The notes beneath the pieces were generated by a model. The model did no database searches. It was not told the origin of the DNA and was given only the letters and a program-made list of their open reading frames with translations. From Candidatus Hodarchaeota archaeon (GTDB lineage: Archaea > Asgardarchaeota > Heimdallarchaeia > Hodarchaeales > Hodarchaeaceae), in the NCBI GenBank assembly GCA_016839665.1, contig JAEOTU010000132.1, positions 1-14,881 of the forward strand: a stretch of DNA of 14,881 nt, in the 5' to 3' direction. Numbering within the stretch: position 1 is the stretch's first letter; each line of letters begins with the position of its first letter. The translations under genes and the position numbers were made by a program. Below, piece by piece: positions 7,571 to 14,806 of this stretch.

Positions 7571-8767
7571 TTAAAAATTGATCGCTTTTCCATCATAAAA
7601 ATGCTCAAAGATTTTTTCAAAATCCTCGTAATCTAAAGGCCTTGGATTAGATAAAGTACCAGAATCATTCAATGCATATTCGATTAAACTTACACGATTA
7701 GCTTCGTAATGTTCCCTAGTAATTTTCATGTCTTTCAGCGAAAGTGGCATACCTAGTTTTAAGAGAAGTTCTCGGAACTCGTCAATAAATTTCTCAGTTA
7801 ATTCCCCATCTGAAGTTCCAGTTAACCCAGCTAAACGGGCAAAGTCAGCGATCCGTTGTGGTTCAGAATCTTTGTTATACATTAATGAATACAAGCAAGA
7901 TGCCCCAATTACTACTGAATGAGGAATATTAAACACGGCTCCTATACTATGGCCCAAAGAATGAGCTAAGATTATTTGGGAGTTTCCGAAACCCCAACCA
8001 GCCATAGTAGCTGCGTTATGAAGTTTTTCTCTTAAATCAGAGCTAGCTTCACCTTCTTTAGATTGTTCGAATGCGATTGGAAGGTTTTCCCATAAGAGTT
8101 TGAACGCATGCCTCAATAAGGCATCTGAAAAATCATTTCGCCAATCAGACAAGTAACCGTCTATCGAGTGACAAAGAGCATCAAAGGCTGTTCCAGCCAT
8201 CAAATGAGAAGGTAGAGTTTTCGTTAAAAGTGGATCAAGAATAATGACGTCTGCAACAAGTTCACGATTGGCACAAGAAGCTTTTCTTTTTGTTTCTCCC
8301 GATTCATCAGTTAATACCGTCGCCCAGGTAGCATCACTGCCTGTTCCGCTTGTAGTTGGAATGTTAATTAATATACAGTTGGTTTTTTCTCGAAGATCCA
8401 AATCTCCCACAGGATCAAGACCCTCAATTGCATCAAGGCCTCTTTCAGGTTCAGCCCAGATCGGCCACATCCCTTTTGCCGCATCCATGACACTACCCCC
8501 CCCTAACGTAATTATTACATCAGGTTTGGATTCAATTAGAATCTTGGCTCCTTTCTCGACAATCTCAAATGTTGGTTCACCTGGAATTTCATCAAAAATT
8601 GTTATTTTAGTGTTAGCTTGTTTTAATTGATCTTCGACTTTGGCTAGATGCAACTCTTTCATTGTAGGATCAGTGATAATGAAAGCATGCTTGAATGATT
8701 TGAGAGAAAGGAATTCTAAAGCATCTTCGCCAAATACTACTTTTCTTGGGCTAGTGAAATCCCACAT
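7571..8767 (-). CDS. Iron-containing (group III) alcohol dehydrogenase
   Basis: This protein interconverts a primary alcohol and its aldehyde with NAD(P)H in the cytosol. Its 398 residues are the usual length for the family. The N-terminal Rossmann-like half carries the GGGS-x-x-D-x-x-K cofactor motif (G89-G90-G91-S92, D95, K98) and the IPTTSGTGSDAT segment (136-147). The all-helical C-terminal half has all four metal ligands expected by comparison with E. coli FucO (D196, H200, H263, H277): here D196 and H200 in FDALCH, H269 in LAHSLGH, and H283 in NIPHS. The enzyme therefore looks intact. AGGAG (plus-strand 8777-8781) sits 9 nt before ATG. It follows the SCP2-like gene by 31 nt and precedes the membrane-protein pair by 37 nt. 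With the divergent aldehyde oxidoreductase it forms a plausible alcohol/aldehyde/acid path. Physiological direction and substrate are not readable; related family members act on methanol, propanediol, butanol, 4-hydroxybutyrate and others. Confidence 0.92.
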   Translation of the reverse strand: MWDFTSPRKVVFGEDALEFLSLKSFKHAFIITDPTMKELHLAKVEDQLKQANTKITIFDEIPGEPTFEIVEKGAKILIESKPDVIITLGGGSVMDAAKGMWPIWAEPERGLDAIEGLDPVGDLDLREKTNCILINIPTTSGTGSDATWATVLTDESGETKRKASCANRELVADVIILDPLLTKTLPSHLMAGTAFDALCHSIDGYLSDWRNDFSDALLRHAFKLLWENLPIAFEQSKEGEASSDLREKLHNAATMAGWGFGNSQIILAHSLGHSIGAVFNIPHSVVIGASCLYSLMYNKDSEPQRIADFARLAGLTGTSDGELTEKFIDEFRELLLKLGMPLSLKDMKITREHYEANRVSLIEYALNDSGTLSNPRPLDYEDFEKIFEHFYDGKAINF

Positions 8768-8798
8768 GTTTGTAGGCTCCTAAAAGTGTAAGAAGTAA

Positions 8799-9236
8799 CT
8801 ATGGATACTCCACGTTCTCCATTTGTGTGCATTTTACAAGTTCTTGTGAGGCCTTCACTGCACGTAACATCTTAGCCATTGATCTTGGACCACATTCTAC
8901 CTTAAATTTCCGCTGAAGGACGCCTTTCAAAGGATCGAGTTCCCCTGCGAATACTTTAAGCCATGCGGCATATTTGCCGGAGAAAATATACTCGACATCA
9001 TCTGGAGCAGGTTTATCGGGAGTCACATAATAAGCTCCCCGACACTTACCATGCCACAGATCCACATACATTCTTCGTTCTTCAGTTAAGGTGCCCGTAC
9101 CATCTGGTATTGTAACAAACACAAAATCCCCTTCCCACTTTTCAGCTGCTTTTGCATATGCTTCACTTTCGTTAATACTTATCACATAGGCATCTAACCA
9201 CTCTTGTTCCCCGAATATAATTTTTTCATTACCCAT
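8799..9236 (-). CDS. SCP2 sterol-binding-domain-like protein (lipid/acyl carrier)
   Basis: The 145-residue soluble protein resembles the SCP2 sterol-transfer fold: a helix (about 22-33), WEGDFVFVTIPDG (34-46), the strand pair MYVDLWHGKCRGAYYV (56-71), and then the family's most recognisable stretch, EYIFSGKYAAWLKVFAGELDP (82-102), leading to the MAKMLRAVKASQELVKC helix (120-136). In SCP2 proteins this fold makes a hydrophobic tunnel for fatty acyl chains, acyl-CoA or sterols. It is the first gene of the minus-strand run, and AAGGAG (plus-strand CTCCTT at 9247-9252) lies 10 nt before ATG. From my knowledge, SCP2-like proteins turn up beside aldehyde ferredoxin oxidoreductase and acyl-CoA ligase genes in other anaerobes. 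The location here suggests binding of the hydrophobic alcohol, aldehyde or acyl intermediate; that role is inference. The family call is fairly sure; the ligand is not known. Confidence 0.78.
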   Translation of the reverse strand: MGNEKIIFGEQEWLDAYVISINESEAYAKAAEKWEGDFVFVTIPDGTGTLTEERRMYVDLWHGKCRGAYYVTPDKPAPDDVEYIFSGKYAAWLKVFAGELDPLKGVLQRKFKVECGPRSMAKMLRAVKASQELVKCTQMENVEYP

Positions 9237-9261
9237 TTTTTCATTTCTCCTTATTTAATTA

Positions 9262-9284
9262 ATTATCAGTAATTTGATGATAAT
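9262..9284. promoter_or_regulatory. Inverted repeat (candidate operator) in the divergent promoter region
   Basis: ATTATCA (9262-9268) and its exact reverse complement TGATAAT (9278-9284) are separated by 9 nt. The dyad lies 26-48 nt upstream of the SCP2-like gene start, just upstream of its ribosome binding site, where a bound regulator could block that promoter. Both arms are mostly A/T, so chance occurrence is a real possibility. Confidence 0.35.
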
Positions 9285-9297
9285 GTGAAAAAACGAT

Positions 9298-9314
9298 TTA
9301 AGAGTTACTCTTAA
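9298..9314. promoter_or_regulatory. Perfect inverted repeat (candidate operator) in the divergent promoter region
   Basis: TTAAGAG-TTA-CTCTTAA is a perfect 7-bp dyad with a 3-nt centre, typical in size for a site bound by a dimeric winged-helix or HTH regulator. It sits near the middle of the 184-bp gap between the SCP2/ADH run and the AOR operon, with its centre (9306) about 33 bp from that of the neighbouring dyad (9273). It is placed to control both directions. No regulator gene is visible in the window. Confidence 0.45.
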
Positions 9315-9385
9315 TGGTTCACTAATTCTGAATTTTGCAATAGCTAAATAAATTAACGAAATAGAATAAACTAAAAACACGATAA

Positions 9386-9398
9386 TTTAAATTAAATA
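9386..9398 (+). promoter_or_regulatory. Possible TATA element of the AOR operon
   Basis: TTTAAATTAAATA is centred about 29 nt before the AOR start codon, which would give a leader of only a few nucleotides. An alternative box, CTAAATAAATTAA (9344-9356), would leave a leader long enough to keep the weak AAAGG (9408-9412) ahead of ATG. The sequence alone does not decide between them. Confidence 0.3.
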
Positions 9399-9420
9399 CT
9401 CCAAATAAAAGGTTTTCAAA

Positions 9421-11283
9421 ATGTATGGTTATATGGGTAAAATCTTACGAGTGAATTTGTCGAATGGAACGATAACAGAAGAATTTCCAGATGATGAAAC
9501 TCTTAAGAAGTTTTTAGGAGGAGCTGGACTGGCTACGAAATATCTCTTTGAAGAGGTTAACAAAGGAATAGATCCTTTGAGTTCTGAGAATAAACTCATT
9601 TTTATGACTGGGCCAATGACTGGAACTTCAGCTCCTAGTACTGGAAGATATTCAGTTGTAGCAAAATCTCCCCTCACAGGATTCTGGGGGCATGCTAATT
9701 CAGGTGGATTTTGGGGACGAGATTTCAAGAGATCAGGGTTCGATGGAGTCATTTTTGAAGGTGTTTCTGAAAAACCAGTCTATCTAGTAACAGATGAGGG
9801 AAAAGTAGAGCTTAGAGATGCAAGCCATCTATGGGGTAAAAATACATCTGAGACAACTAAATTGATTAAAGAGGAACTCGGAGAGAAGTTCAATGTCGCT
9901 TGCATTGGAATTGGGGGAGAAAAACTCGTAAAGTATGCAGCCATCATGAATGACGCAGATGAGCCAAATTGGGGCCGTGCGGCTGGAAGATGTGGTTTAG
10001 GAGCTGTTATGGGTTCCAAAAAATTAAAAGCAATTACCTCAAGGGGTACAGCAAAAGTTACTGTCTCTGATAAGGTCAAATACAAAGAAGAAGCCAAGAA
10101 ACGATTCGACTGGGTCAATCAAAGCCTATTAAAAATGACCCTTGAAGTATTTGGAACTGCTGCAATGCTTGATTTAGTCAATGAAAAAGGAGGATTTCCC
10201 ACTAGGAACTTCCAGACTGGTCAATTTAAGGGAGCAGAGAAAATTAATGGTGAAGCGATTAATGATAACATACTCGTCAAAAGAAAGCCATGTTTTGCAT
10301 GTCCCATCCACTGTGGAAGGATTTCTGAAATAAAATCAGGCCCATATACCAGTAAGGGAGAAGGGCCAGAATATGAATCACTCTGTTCTCTTGGTAGTAT
10401 GTGTGACATCGACAATTTGGAGGCAATCACCTATGCTCATTTTCTATGCAATGAATATGGTATAGATACGATATCCGCTGGAGCTACGATCGCATTCGCA
10501 ATGGAGTGTTTTGAGAAAGGAATTCTAACTGATACTGATGGATTAGAGATTAAATTTGGCGATGCAGATGTCATGCTTGAGCTTGTTCAGAGAATTGGTA
10601 AAAGAGAGGGAAAGCTTGGAGATTTACTTGCAGAGGGGACAAAGGCAATTTCCGAAAAACTAGGACAGGGATCAGAGAGATTCGCAATGCATGTCAAAGG
10701 TCTCGAATTACCAGCTTATGACAGTCGAGCAGCTAAAATAACAGGATTAGGGTTTGCTACGGCAAACCGAGGAGGAGATCATATAACTTCTTTCATTGAA
10801 GGACCCACTTTTTTATCGATGCCTTTCGTTCTCGTAGATGGAGATCTTAGTGACTATTTAGAAGCGACTCCAGCGGATAGTAGAATTCTCAAGGACTATG
10901 AAGATGCCTTTGGTGTTTTCGATTCAATTGGTGGTTGTAAGTTCATGGGCATGGTTTTAACTGGTGAGGATTGGGCTACTATGATAGAAACTCTATTTGG
11001 ATTTGAATTCTCTGAAGATGACTTTAGAAAAACTGGTGAAAGAATATACAATCTTCAAAGAGCCTATAATATTAGAGAGGGATTGACTAGGGCTGATGAT
11101 ACACTTCCAAAACGCTTATTAGAAGAACCAATGCCTGAGGGGCCAGCAAAAGGACATACGGTGAATTTGGAACCTCTCCTAGACGCTTATTACGCGAATA
11201 GGGGCTGGAATAATGACGGAATACCGACTCCAGACAAACTCACAGAACTAGGATTAGATTGGTTAATAAAAGAGATTTCTTAG
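9421..11283 (+). CDS. aor: Tungsten-type aldehyde ferredoxin oxidoreductase (AOR family)
   Basis: This enzyme oxidises aldehydes to carboxylic acids, passing electrons to ferredoxin; under strongly reducing conditions the reaction can run toward aldehyde. Its 620 residues fit the family. The N-terminus MYGYMGKILRVNLSNG is the usual AOR start, which fixes the start codon. R76 and the 85-100 Gly/Asn/Ser-rich stretch lie where the first pterin is held. The [4Fe-4S] ligands are C291, C294 and C298 (CFACPIHC) plus C506 in DSIGGC, the DxxGxC element that also contacts the second pterin. EGPEYE (314-319) and NRGGDH (449-454) correspond to the Glu and His active-site regions of Pyrococcus AOR. All key elements are present, so the enzyme is probably active. 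It heads an operon with an acyl-CoA ligase 53 nt on and then a MoaD-like gene. W rather than Mo is the family norm, not something visible here. The exact subgroup (AOR, FOR, GAPOR or a benzoyl-type relative) is uncertain. Confidence 0.93.
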   Translation: MYGYMGKILRVNLSNGTITEEFPDDETLKKFLGGAGLATKYLFEEVNKGIDPLSSENKLIFMTGPMTGTSAPSTGRYSVVAKSPLTGFWGHANSGGFWGRDFKRSGFDGVIFEGVSEKPVYLVTDEGKVELRDASHLWGKNTSETTKLIKEELGEKFNVACIGIGGEKLVKYAAIMNDADEPNWGRAAGRCGLGAVMGSKKLKAITSRGTAKVTVSDKVKYKEEAKKRFDWVNQSLLKMTLEVFGTAAMLDLVNEKGGFPTRNFQTGQFKGAEKINGEAINDNILVKRKPCFACPIHCGRISEIKSGPYTSKGEGPEYESLCSLGSMCDIDNLEAITYAHFLCNEYGIDTISAGATIAFAMECFEKGILTDTDGLEIKFGDADVMLELVQRIGKREGKLGDLLAEGTKAISEKLGQGSERFAMHVKGLELPAYDSRAAKITGLGFATANRGGDHITSFIEGPTFLSMPFVLVDGDLSDYLEATPADSRILKDYEDAFGVFDSIGGCKFMGMVLTGEDWATMIETLFGFEFSEDDFRKTGERIYNLQRAYNIREGLTRADDTLPKRLLEEPMPEGPAKGHTVNLEPLLDAYYANRGWNNDGIPTPDKLTELGLDWLIKEIS

Positions 11284-11336
11284 AATTCGTTCCGAAATGT
11301 CTGTTTATTCCTTTCTAAAGAACAGGTGATAGAATT

Positions 11337-13019
11337 ATGTATTCAGAAAAACCCTGGGTGAAAAGCTACAAAGTAGGGCCATATAAACTTCCGAAAACTA
11401 TGGAACCTTACCCTCAAATACCCGTTAGTAAATTTTTAGATGATGCTGCAACACAATATCCAGATAATGTTGCATGCACTTTCATTGCGGGAGATTACAG
11501 AATAGACATCAAGTACCCTGAGCTGAAGTTGCAAGTAGATAAACTCACAACTGCACTTGACAAGTTAGGGGTGAAAAAAGGGGATAGAGTAGCAACAATT
11601 CTACCTTCTTGCCCACAGTTCATCATAGCTGATTATGCAATCATGAAACTTGGAGCTGTGCATGTCCCACTCAGTATCTTGCATAAGGCCCCTGAATTAT
11701 TGTATGAGATTAAAGAATCTGGTGCTGAAACTGTAATCTGCTCATATAGACGACTTGAGAGAATAGACGCAATTAAAGACGAATTAGAATTAAGAAATGT
11801 AATTTATACCCCTGTACCAATATTCCCTGATTATTCAATCCCTGAAATGAAAGAATTACCCGATATAGCTAATCTACAACGATTAGAAGATTTAATTGAA
11901 AAAAGTGAGAGTAAACCTCCATTTGTTGAAATCAATCCGACCGAAGATCTTGCTTTACTCCCATTCACAGGTGGAACGACGGGAGTTCCTAAAGCAACGA
12001 TGTTAACTCATTACAACATCACGACAAACGTGATCCAGTCAATTCAGTGGATGATGCATCCTTTACGTGCAGGTATCAAAGGGAAAGCTGCAGCATTAAT
12101 CTGTTTCCCCATCTTTCATCAAGCGGGACATTTTTTATTGCATGCTGGGATTTCATGGGGATTACGTGGGTTTTTAATCGATGGACGAGATCTTTTATTA
12201 ATTACTGATATAATCAATGAGCATCGTCCGTTCATTGTGGGGGGCGTACCGACCCATTATATGTTATTACTTGACAATCCGAACCTAAAGAAAATGCCAA
12301 TATTCTTTTTTTCCGGAGCTGCTGCCTTACCTCAGGATGTTGCTGAAAAATGGGAGAAAAAAATTGGCACCCCATTAAGCGAAGGGTATGGTATGACCGA
12401 AGCATGTGCTGTTACTCATATGAATCCATCAGGGCTTTCTAAAGTGACTGGTTTTATGCCAAAAGTGAAAAGATCCGTTGGGGTTCCTGTTGCTGATACT
12501 GAGGTCAAAATTGTTGATCTTGAGAGCGGTGAAGAAGTACCATTTGGTGATGCAGGAGAATTGTGGATTCGTGGGCCACAAGTGATGAAAGGTTATTGGC
12601 CAAATCCAGGCAATGGTTTGCTAGATAATGGTTGGTTAGCAACTGGCGATGTGGCAAAAATGGATGAAGATGGTTACTTTCACATTGTTGACCGCATTAA
12701 AGATATGATTAATGTCAGTGGTATGAAAGTTTATTCACAAACAGTTGATGACGTATTACATGGACATCCCGCAGTCAGTGTTGCAGGAGTAATCGGTGTT
12801 TCTGACCCTGAGCGACCTGGTAGCGAAAGGGTCAAAGCTTTTGTTGCATTAAGGGGGGATTACGAAGAACAAGTTACTACTGATGACATAATTCAATATT
12901 GTAGAGAAAAACTTCCATCCTACGCCGTTCCAAAGTTTATCGAGTTCAGAGATTCGTTACCACTGACCCCAGTTATGAAACTAGATAAGAAAAAGCTAAG
13001 AGAAGAAGAAAGCCATTAA
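11337..13019 (+). CDS. AMP-forming acyl-CoA synthetase/ligase (ANL superfamily)
   Basis: This protein activates a carboxylic acid with ATP to acyl-AMP and then to acyl-CoA. Its 560 residues are full length. Core motifs in order are A3, the phosphate loop TGGTTGVPK (211-219); the A4-like FPIFHQAGH (257-265), which helps shape the acyl pocket; A5 YGMTE (351-355); A7 TGD (D438) with DGYFHIVDR (445-453, R453 being the hinge-side Arg); and A10 with catalytic lysine K548 in LTPVMKLDK. The A8 segment SGMKVYSQTVDDVL departs from the usual G-x-x-V-x-P-x-E-I-E by having Ser and Thr at the Pro and Glu positions, and A10 has Met where Gly normally precedes Lys. Neither change removes a known catalytic residue. 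AGGTGAT lies 6 nt before ATG. Placement directly after AOR suggests it activates the acid that AOR produces. A medium- or long-chain or aromatic acid is possible; no carboxylate-specificity call is safe. Confidence 0.92.
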   Translation: MYSEKPWVKSYKVGPYKLPKTMEPYPQIPVSKFLDDAATQYPDNVACTFIAGDYRIDIKYPELKLQVDKLTTALDKLGVKKGDRVATILPSCPQFIIADYAIMKLGAVHVPLSILHKAPELLYEIKESGAETVICSYRRLERIDAIKDELELRNVIYTPVPIFPDYSIPEMKELPDIANLQRLEDLIEKSESKPPFVEINPTEDLALLPFTGGTTGVPKATMLTHYNITTNVIQSIQWMMHPLRAGIKGKAAALICFPIFHQAGHFLLHAGISWGLRGFLIDGRDLLLITDIINEHRPFIVGGVPTHYMLLLDNPNLKKMPIFFFSGAAALPQDVAEKWEKKIGTPLSEGYGMTEACAVTHMNPSGLSKVTGFMPKVKRSVGVPVADTEVKIVDLESGEEVPFGDAGELWIRGPQVMKGYWPNPGNGLLDNGWLATGDVAKMDEDGYFHIVDRIKDMINVSGMKVYSQTVDDVLHGHPAVSVAGVIGVSDPERPGSERVKAFVALRGDYEEQVTTDDIIQYCREKLPSYAVPKFIEFRDSLPLTPVMKLDKKKLREEESH

Positions 13020-13039
13020 ATCTTGATGAGATAACAATT

Positions 13040-13360
13040 TTGACTAACGTAAAAGATGAACAAACATTCATTAAAACGACAGTAAGACTATTTGCGTCTT
13101 TCAAACAAATAACAAACAAACGTGAAACAGAGATTGAAGTGGAACAAGGAACAACAATATTTCAACTTTTAGAAGTTCTCTGTAATCAATATGATTCTTT
13201 ACGAGACAAAATTTTTGACGAGAATAATGAACTCAGAAAATGGATTCAAATCCTAAGAAATGGAAGGAGCATCAAATTCCTAAATGGTCTTGAAACCAAA
13301 CTAACCGATAGGGATGTAGTAGCAGTGTTTCCGCCTGTAGCAGGGGGAAAGCATTACTGA
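13040..13360 (+). CDS. MoaD/ThiS-like ubiquitin-fold sulfur carrier with a tail after Gly-Gly
   Basis: This small beta-grasp protein resembles MoaD/ThiS: TTVRLFASFKQITNK (13-27), EIEVEQGTTIFQLLEVL (31-47), LRNGRSIKFLNGLETKLTDRDVVAVFPPVAGG (72-103). In MoaD the C-terminal Gly-Gly is adenylated and thiocarboxylated, and the sulfur goes into the molybdopterin or tungstopterin dithiolene. Here the Gly-Gly (102-103) is followed by K-H-Y, so the carboxylate is not free in the primary product. The start is TTG at 13040, 20 nt after the ligase stop, with a weak GATGAG upstream; no in-frame ATG exists nearby. An N-terminal extension of about 10 residues precedes the first strand. As third gene of the AOR operon, its likely job is supplying the AOR cofactor. 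A ubiquitin/SAMP-like modifier role is the alternative. Fold and context are fairly sure; activity is not. Confidence 0.85.
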   Translation: MTNVKDEQTFIKTTVRLFASFKQITNKRETEIEVEQGTTIFQLLEVLCNQYDSLRDKIFDENNELRKWIQILRNGRSIKFLNGLETKLTDRDVVAVFPPVAGGKHY

Positions 13361-13399
13361 ATCATTTCTCTTTTGCTAAGTGAAAAAGAAGTGAAAGAG
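13361..13399. terminator. Bidirectional pyrimidine-tract terminator region between convergent genes
   Basis: In the 42-bp gap between the MoaD-like gene and the RuBisCO-like gene, the plus strand reads TTTCTCTTTT at 13365-13374 right after the MoaD stop. The minus strand reads CACTTCTTTTTCAC over 13380-13393 right after the other gene's stop. Each strand therefore has its own T-rich tract in the right place for archaeal termination. No stable hairpin is seen. Confidence 0.4.
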
Positions 13400-13402
13400 G
13401 GG

Positions 13403-14740
13403 TTAAAATCTCGTATCTGAGACACCCCAAGCTTCCATCGCTTGTGCGAGCTCGGGATATTCATCCTCATGGTCTTCTACATAATCCTCGAAGTCTTCAC
13501 TTGCAGCAGCCATATCTTTCATTCCAATGTTGATTGCTTGTCGAAAAGCTTTAGCTCCAGCGACAGGGCCTTTAGGATGAGCGTGGATTCCACCTCCACT
13601 TCCAATCATTATATCGTTTCCTAAATCCTGCATTACCCGCAAGACCATACCAGGTGTTATTCCACCAGAGGGCATTGGGAGAGTAGGTTTAAGGTGATGC
13701 ATTCGATACCGGTGGGCTCTCGCAATTCCAATATATCTTTCCTTTATAAAAGGGGCTTTACCATAGGGAGCTGGGTATACAACGATATCTGCACCTGCTA
13801 ATCGAGCCAATTTCCCCATGATTAAGAATGAAGAAACTCCAGAGTACGGTGACTCATAGAAAGCTCCTGCAAAATCCATATGAGCAAGAATTGGCAATTT
13901 TATCTCTGGGTCTTCTGCTAACATTCTCAGTGCAGGAAGCCCGACAACCAAGTAGTTCAACATTAGTGCATTACCCCCTGCATCTTGAACTGCTAGAGCA
14001 TTCTCCTTAAGCTTAATTATTTTATCCGTGATGTTAACAGTATATAGCGTTTCTTCTCCCGTCTCGTCTCGAACTTTATCTACAGCTTCTATCATAAGAG
14101 GAACCCGATCAACTATTCTGTTGTAATCCATATCCGCTATAAGTTCATCGTCTTTGACAATATCACACCCACCTAAAGCAGCTGAATAAAACAATTGAGC
14201 ACCTACTTCTGGAGTCCAACCACTACAAGGCTTAATCATGTTGTTTAGTAACGGTCTATCAGGAACTTTGAGTAGTTTCCTAACACCTTCAATGCCGAAC
14301 TTCGGCCCTTGAAAATTCTTAATCCATGTTTTTGGAAACCGAAGATCCAGTAGTTTAAGTTTCCCACCCATTGATATATTTCCAATGGTAGCAGTAAGCA
14401 TAAGACCGATTTGATCTGTTTGATTGATATCAGGAAATGCAATCTGATAAATAAAATTTCTTTCTTTGACATCGTCCGGAATTTCAAACTCATGGCTTGG
14501 AACATCATAAATCCCAATTACTTTAGCTCCGAATTTAGCGCGAAGTTCAGGTGTATTCGCAGGAACGGGTACCCATGTACCAGTTGATTGTTCACATGCT
14601 GCAGCTCTCCCTAGATACCAAGGATCCATTCGTGGACCAAGTTGAACCATATAAGTTCCAATTATGTATTTTTCAGGATCAATTCCCTCTTGAAGGGCTT
14701 CTTCGATAGGATCATATTGAGCGAAAATATCTTTGGTCAT
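13403..14740 (-). CDS. RuBisCO-like protein (form IV-type RLP), probably not a CO2-fixing RuBisCO
   Basis: The 445-residue protein has a RuBisCO large-subunit fold: an N-terminal alpha/beta domain (about 25-135) and a TIM barrel (about 150-410). In spinach numbering it keeps E60 (E50), T65-W66 (T55-W56), N123 (N121), K175 (K170), the carbamylation/metal set K201-D203-E204 (K196, D198, E199 in VKDDE), H294 (H287), loop-6 K334 (K328), S379 (S358 in PSGGI) and the phosphate-binding GGG (382-384). It loses K177 (C172), R295 (M288) and H327 (V321). Loss of these RuBP-contacting residues argues against carboxylase activity and for a form IV enzyme, whose known members enolise or isomerise RuBP-like or methylthio-sugar phosphates. 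The subtype cannot be assigned by eye. It is transcribed alone or after the partial gene at the window end (66 nt away) and converges on the AOR operon. The minus-strand ribosome binding site is weak (GGTG). Confidence 0.88.
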   Translation of the reverse strand: MTKDIFAQYDPIEEALQEGIDPEKYIIGTYMVQLGPRMDPWYLGRAAACEQSTGTWVPVPANTPELRAKFGAKVIGIYDVPSHEFEIPDDVKERNFIYQIAFPDINQTDQIGLMLTATIGNISMGGKLKLLDLRFPKTWIKNFQGPKFGIEGVRKLLKVPDRPLLNNMIKPCSGWTPEVGAQLFYSAALGGCDIVKDDELIADMDYNRIVDRVPLMIEAVDKVRDETGEETLYTVNITDKIIKLKENALAVQDAGGNALMLNYLVVGLPALRMLAEDPEIKLPILAHMDFAGAFYESPYSGVSSFLIMGKLARLAGADIVVYPAPYGKAPFIKERYIGIARAHRYRMHHLKPTLPMPSGGITPGMVLRVMQDLGNDIMIGSGGGIHAHPKGPVAGAKAFRQAINIGMKDMAAASEDFEDYVEDHEDEYPELAQAMEAWGVSDTRF

Positions 14741-14782
14741 GTATTCAACACCAGATTAATACTTGTACAGAGTTCTTTTTCC

Positions 14783-14798
14783 TATTATTTAAATAATA
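14783..14798 (-). promoter_or_regulatory. TATA-like 16-bp perfect palindrome upstream of the RuBisCO-like gene
   Basis: TATTATTTAAATAATA reads the same on both strands. Its centre is about 50 nt upstream of the ATG at 14740, which would place a start site near 14764 and a leader of about 23 nt. It is a good TATA-box candidate. Its symmetry could also serve a regulator, but an A/T-only palindrome in AT-rich DNA may mean nothing more. Confidence 0.4.
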
Positions 14799-14806
14799 TT
14801 GTGTTT

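Noticed and set aside
8244..8630. 128-codon plus-strand open frame
   Set aside because: It lies wholly antisense to the Fe-ADH coding region, including its cofactor motif; a typical shadow frame.
9780..10118. 112-codon minus-strand frame inside AOR
   Set aside because: It is antisense to conserved AOR sequence, with low-complexity Ser/Phe-rich translation.
13040..13360. True archaeal ubiquitin
   Set aside because: Residues such as FPPVAGG and the AOR-operon context fit MoaD/ThiS better; the tail after Gly-Gly keeps the modifier idea open only as an alternative.
13403..14740. Genuine CO2-fixing form III RuBisCO
   Set aside because: The K177, R295 and H327 equivalents are Cys, Met and Val; these contact substrate in true RuBisCOs.
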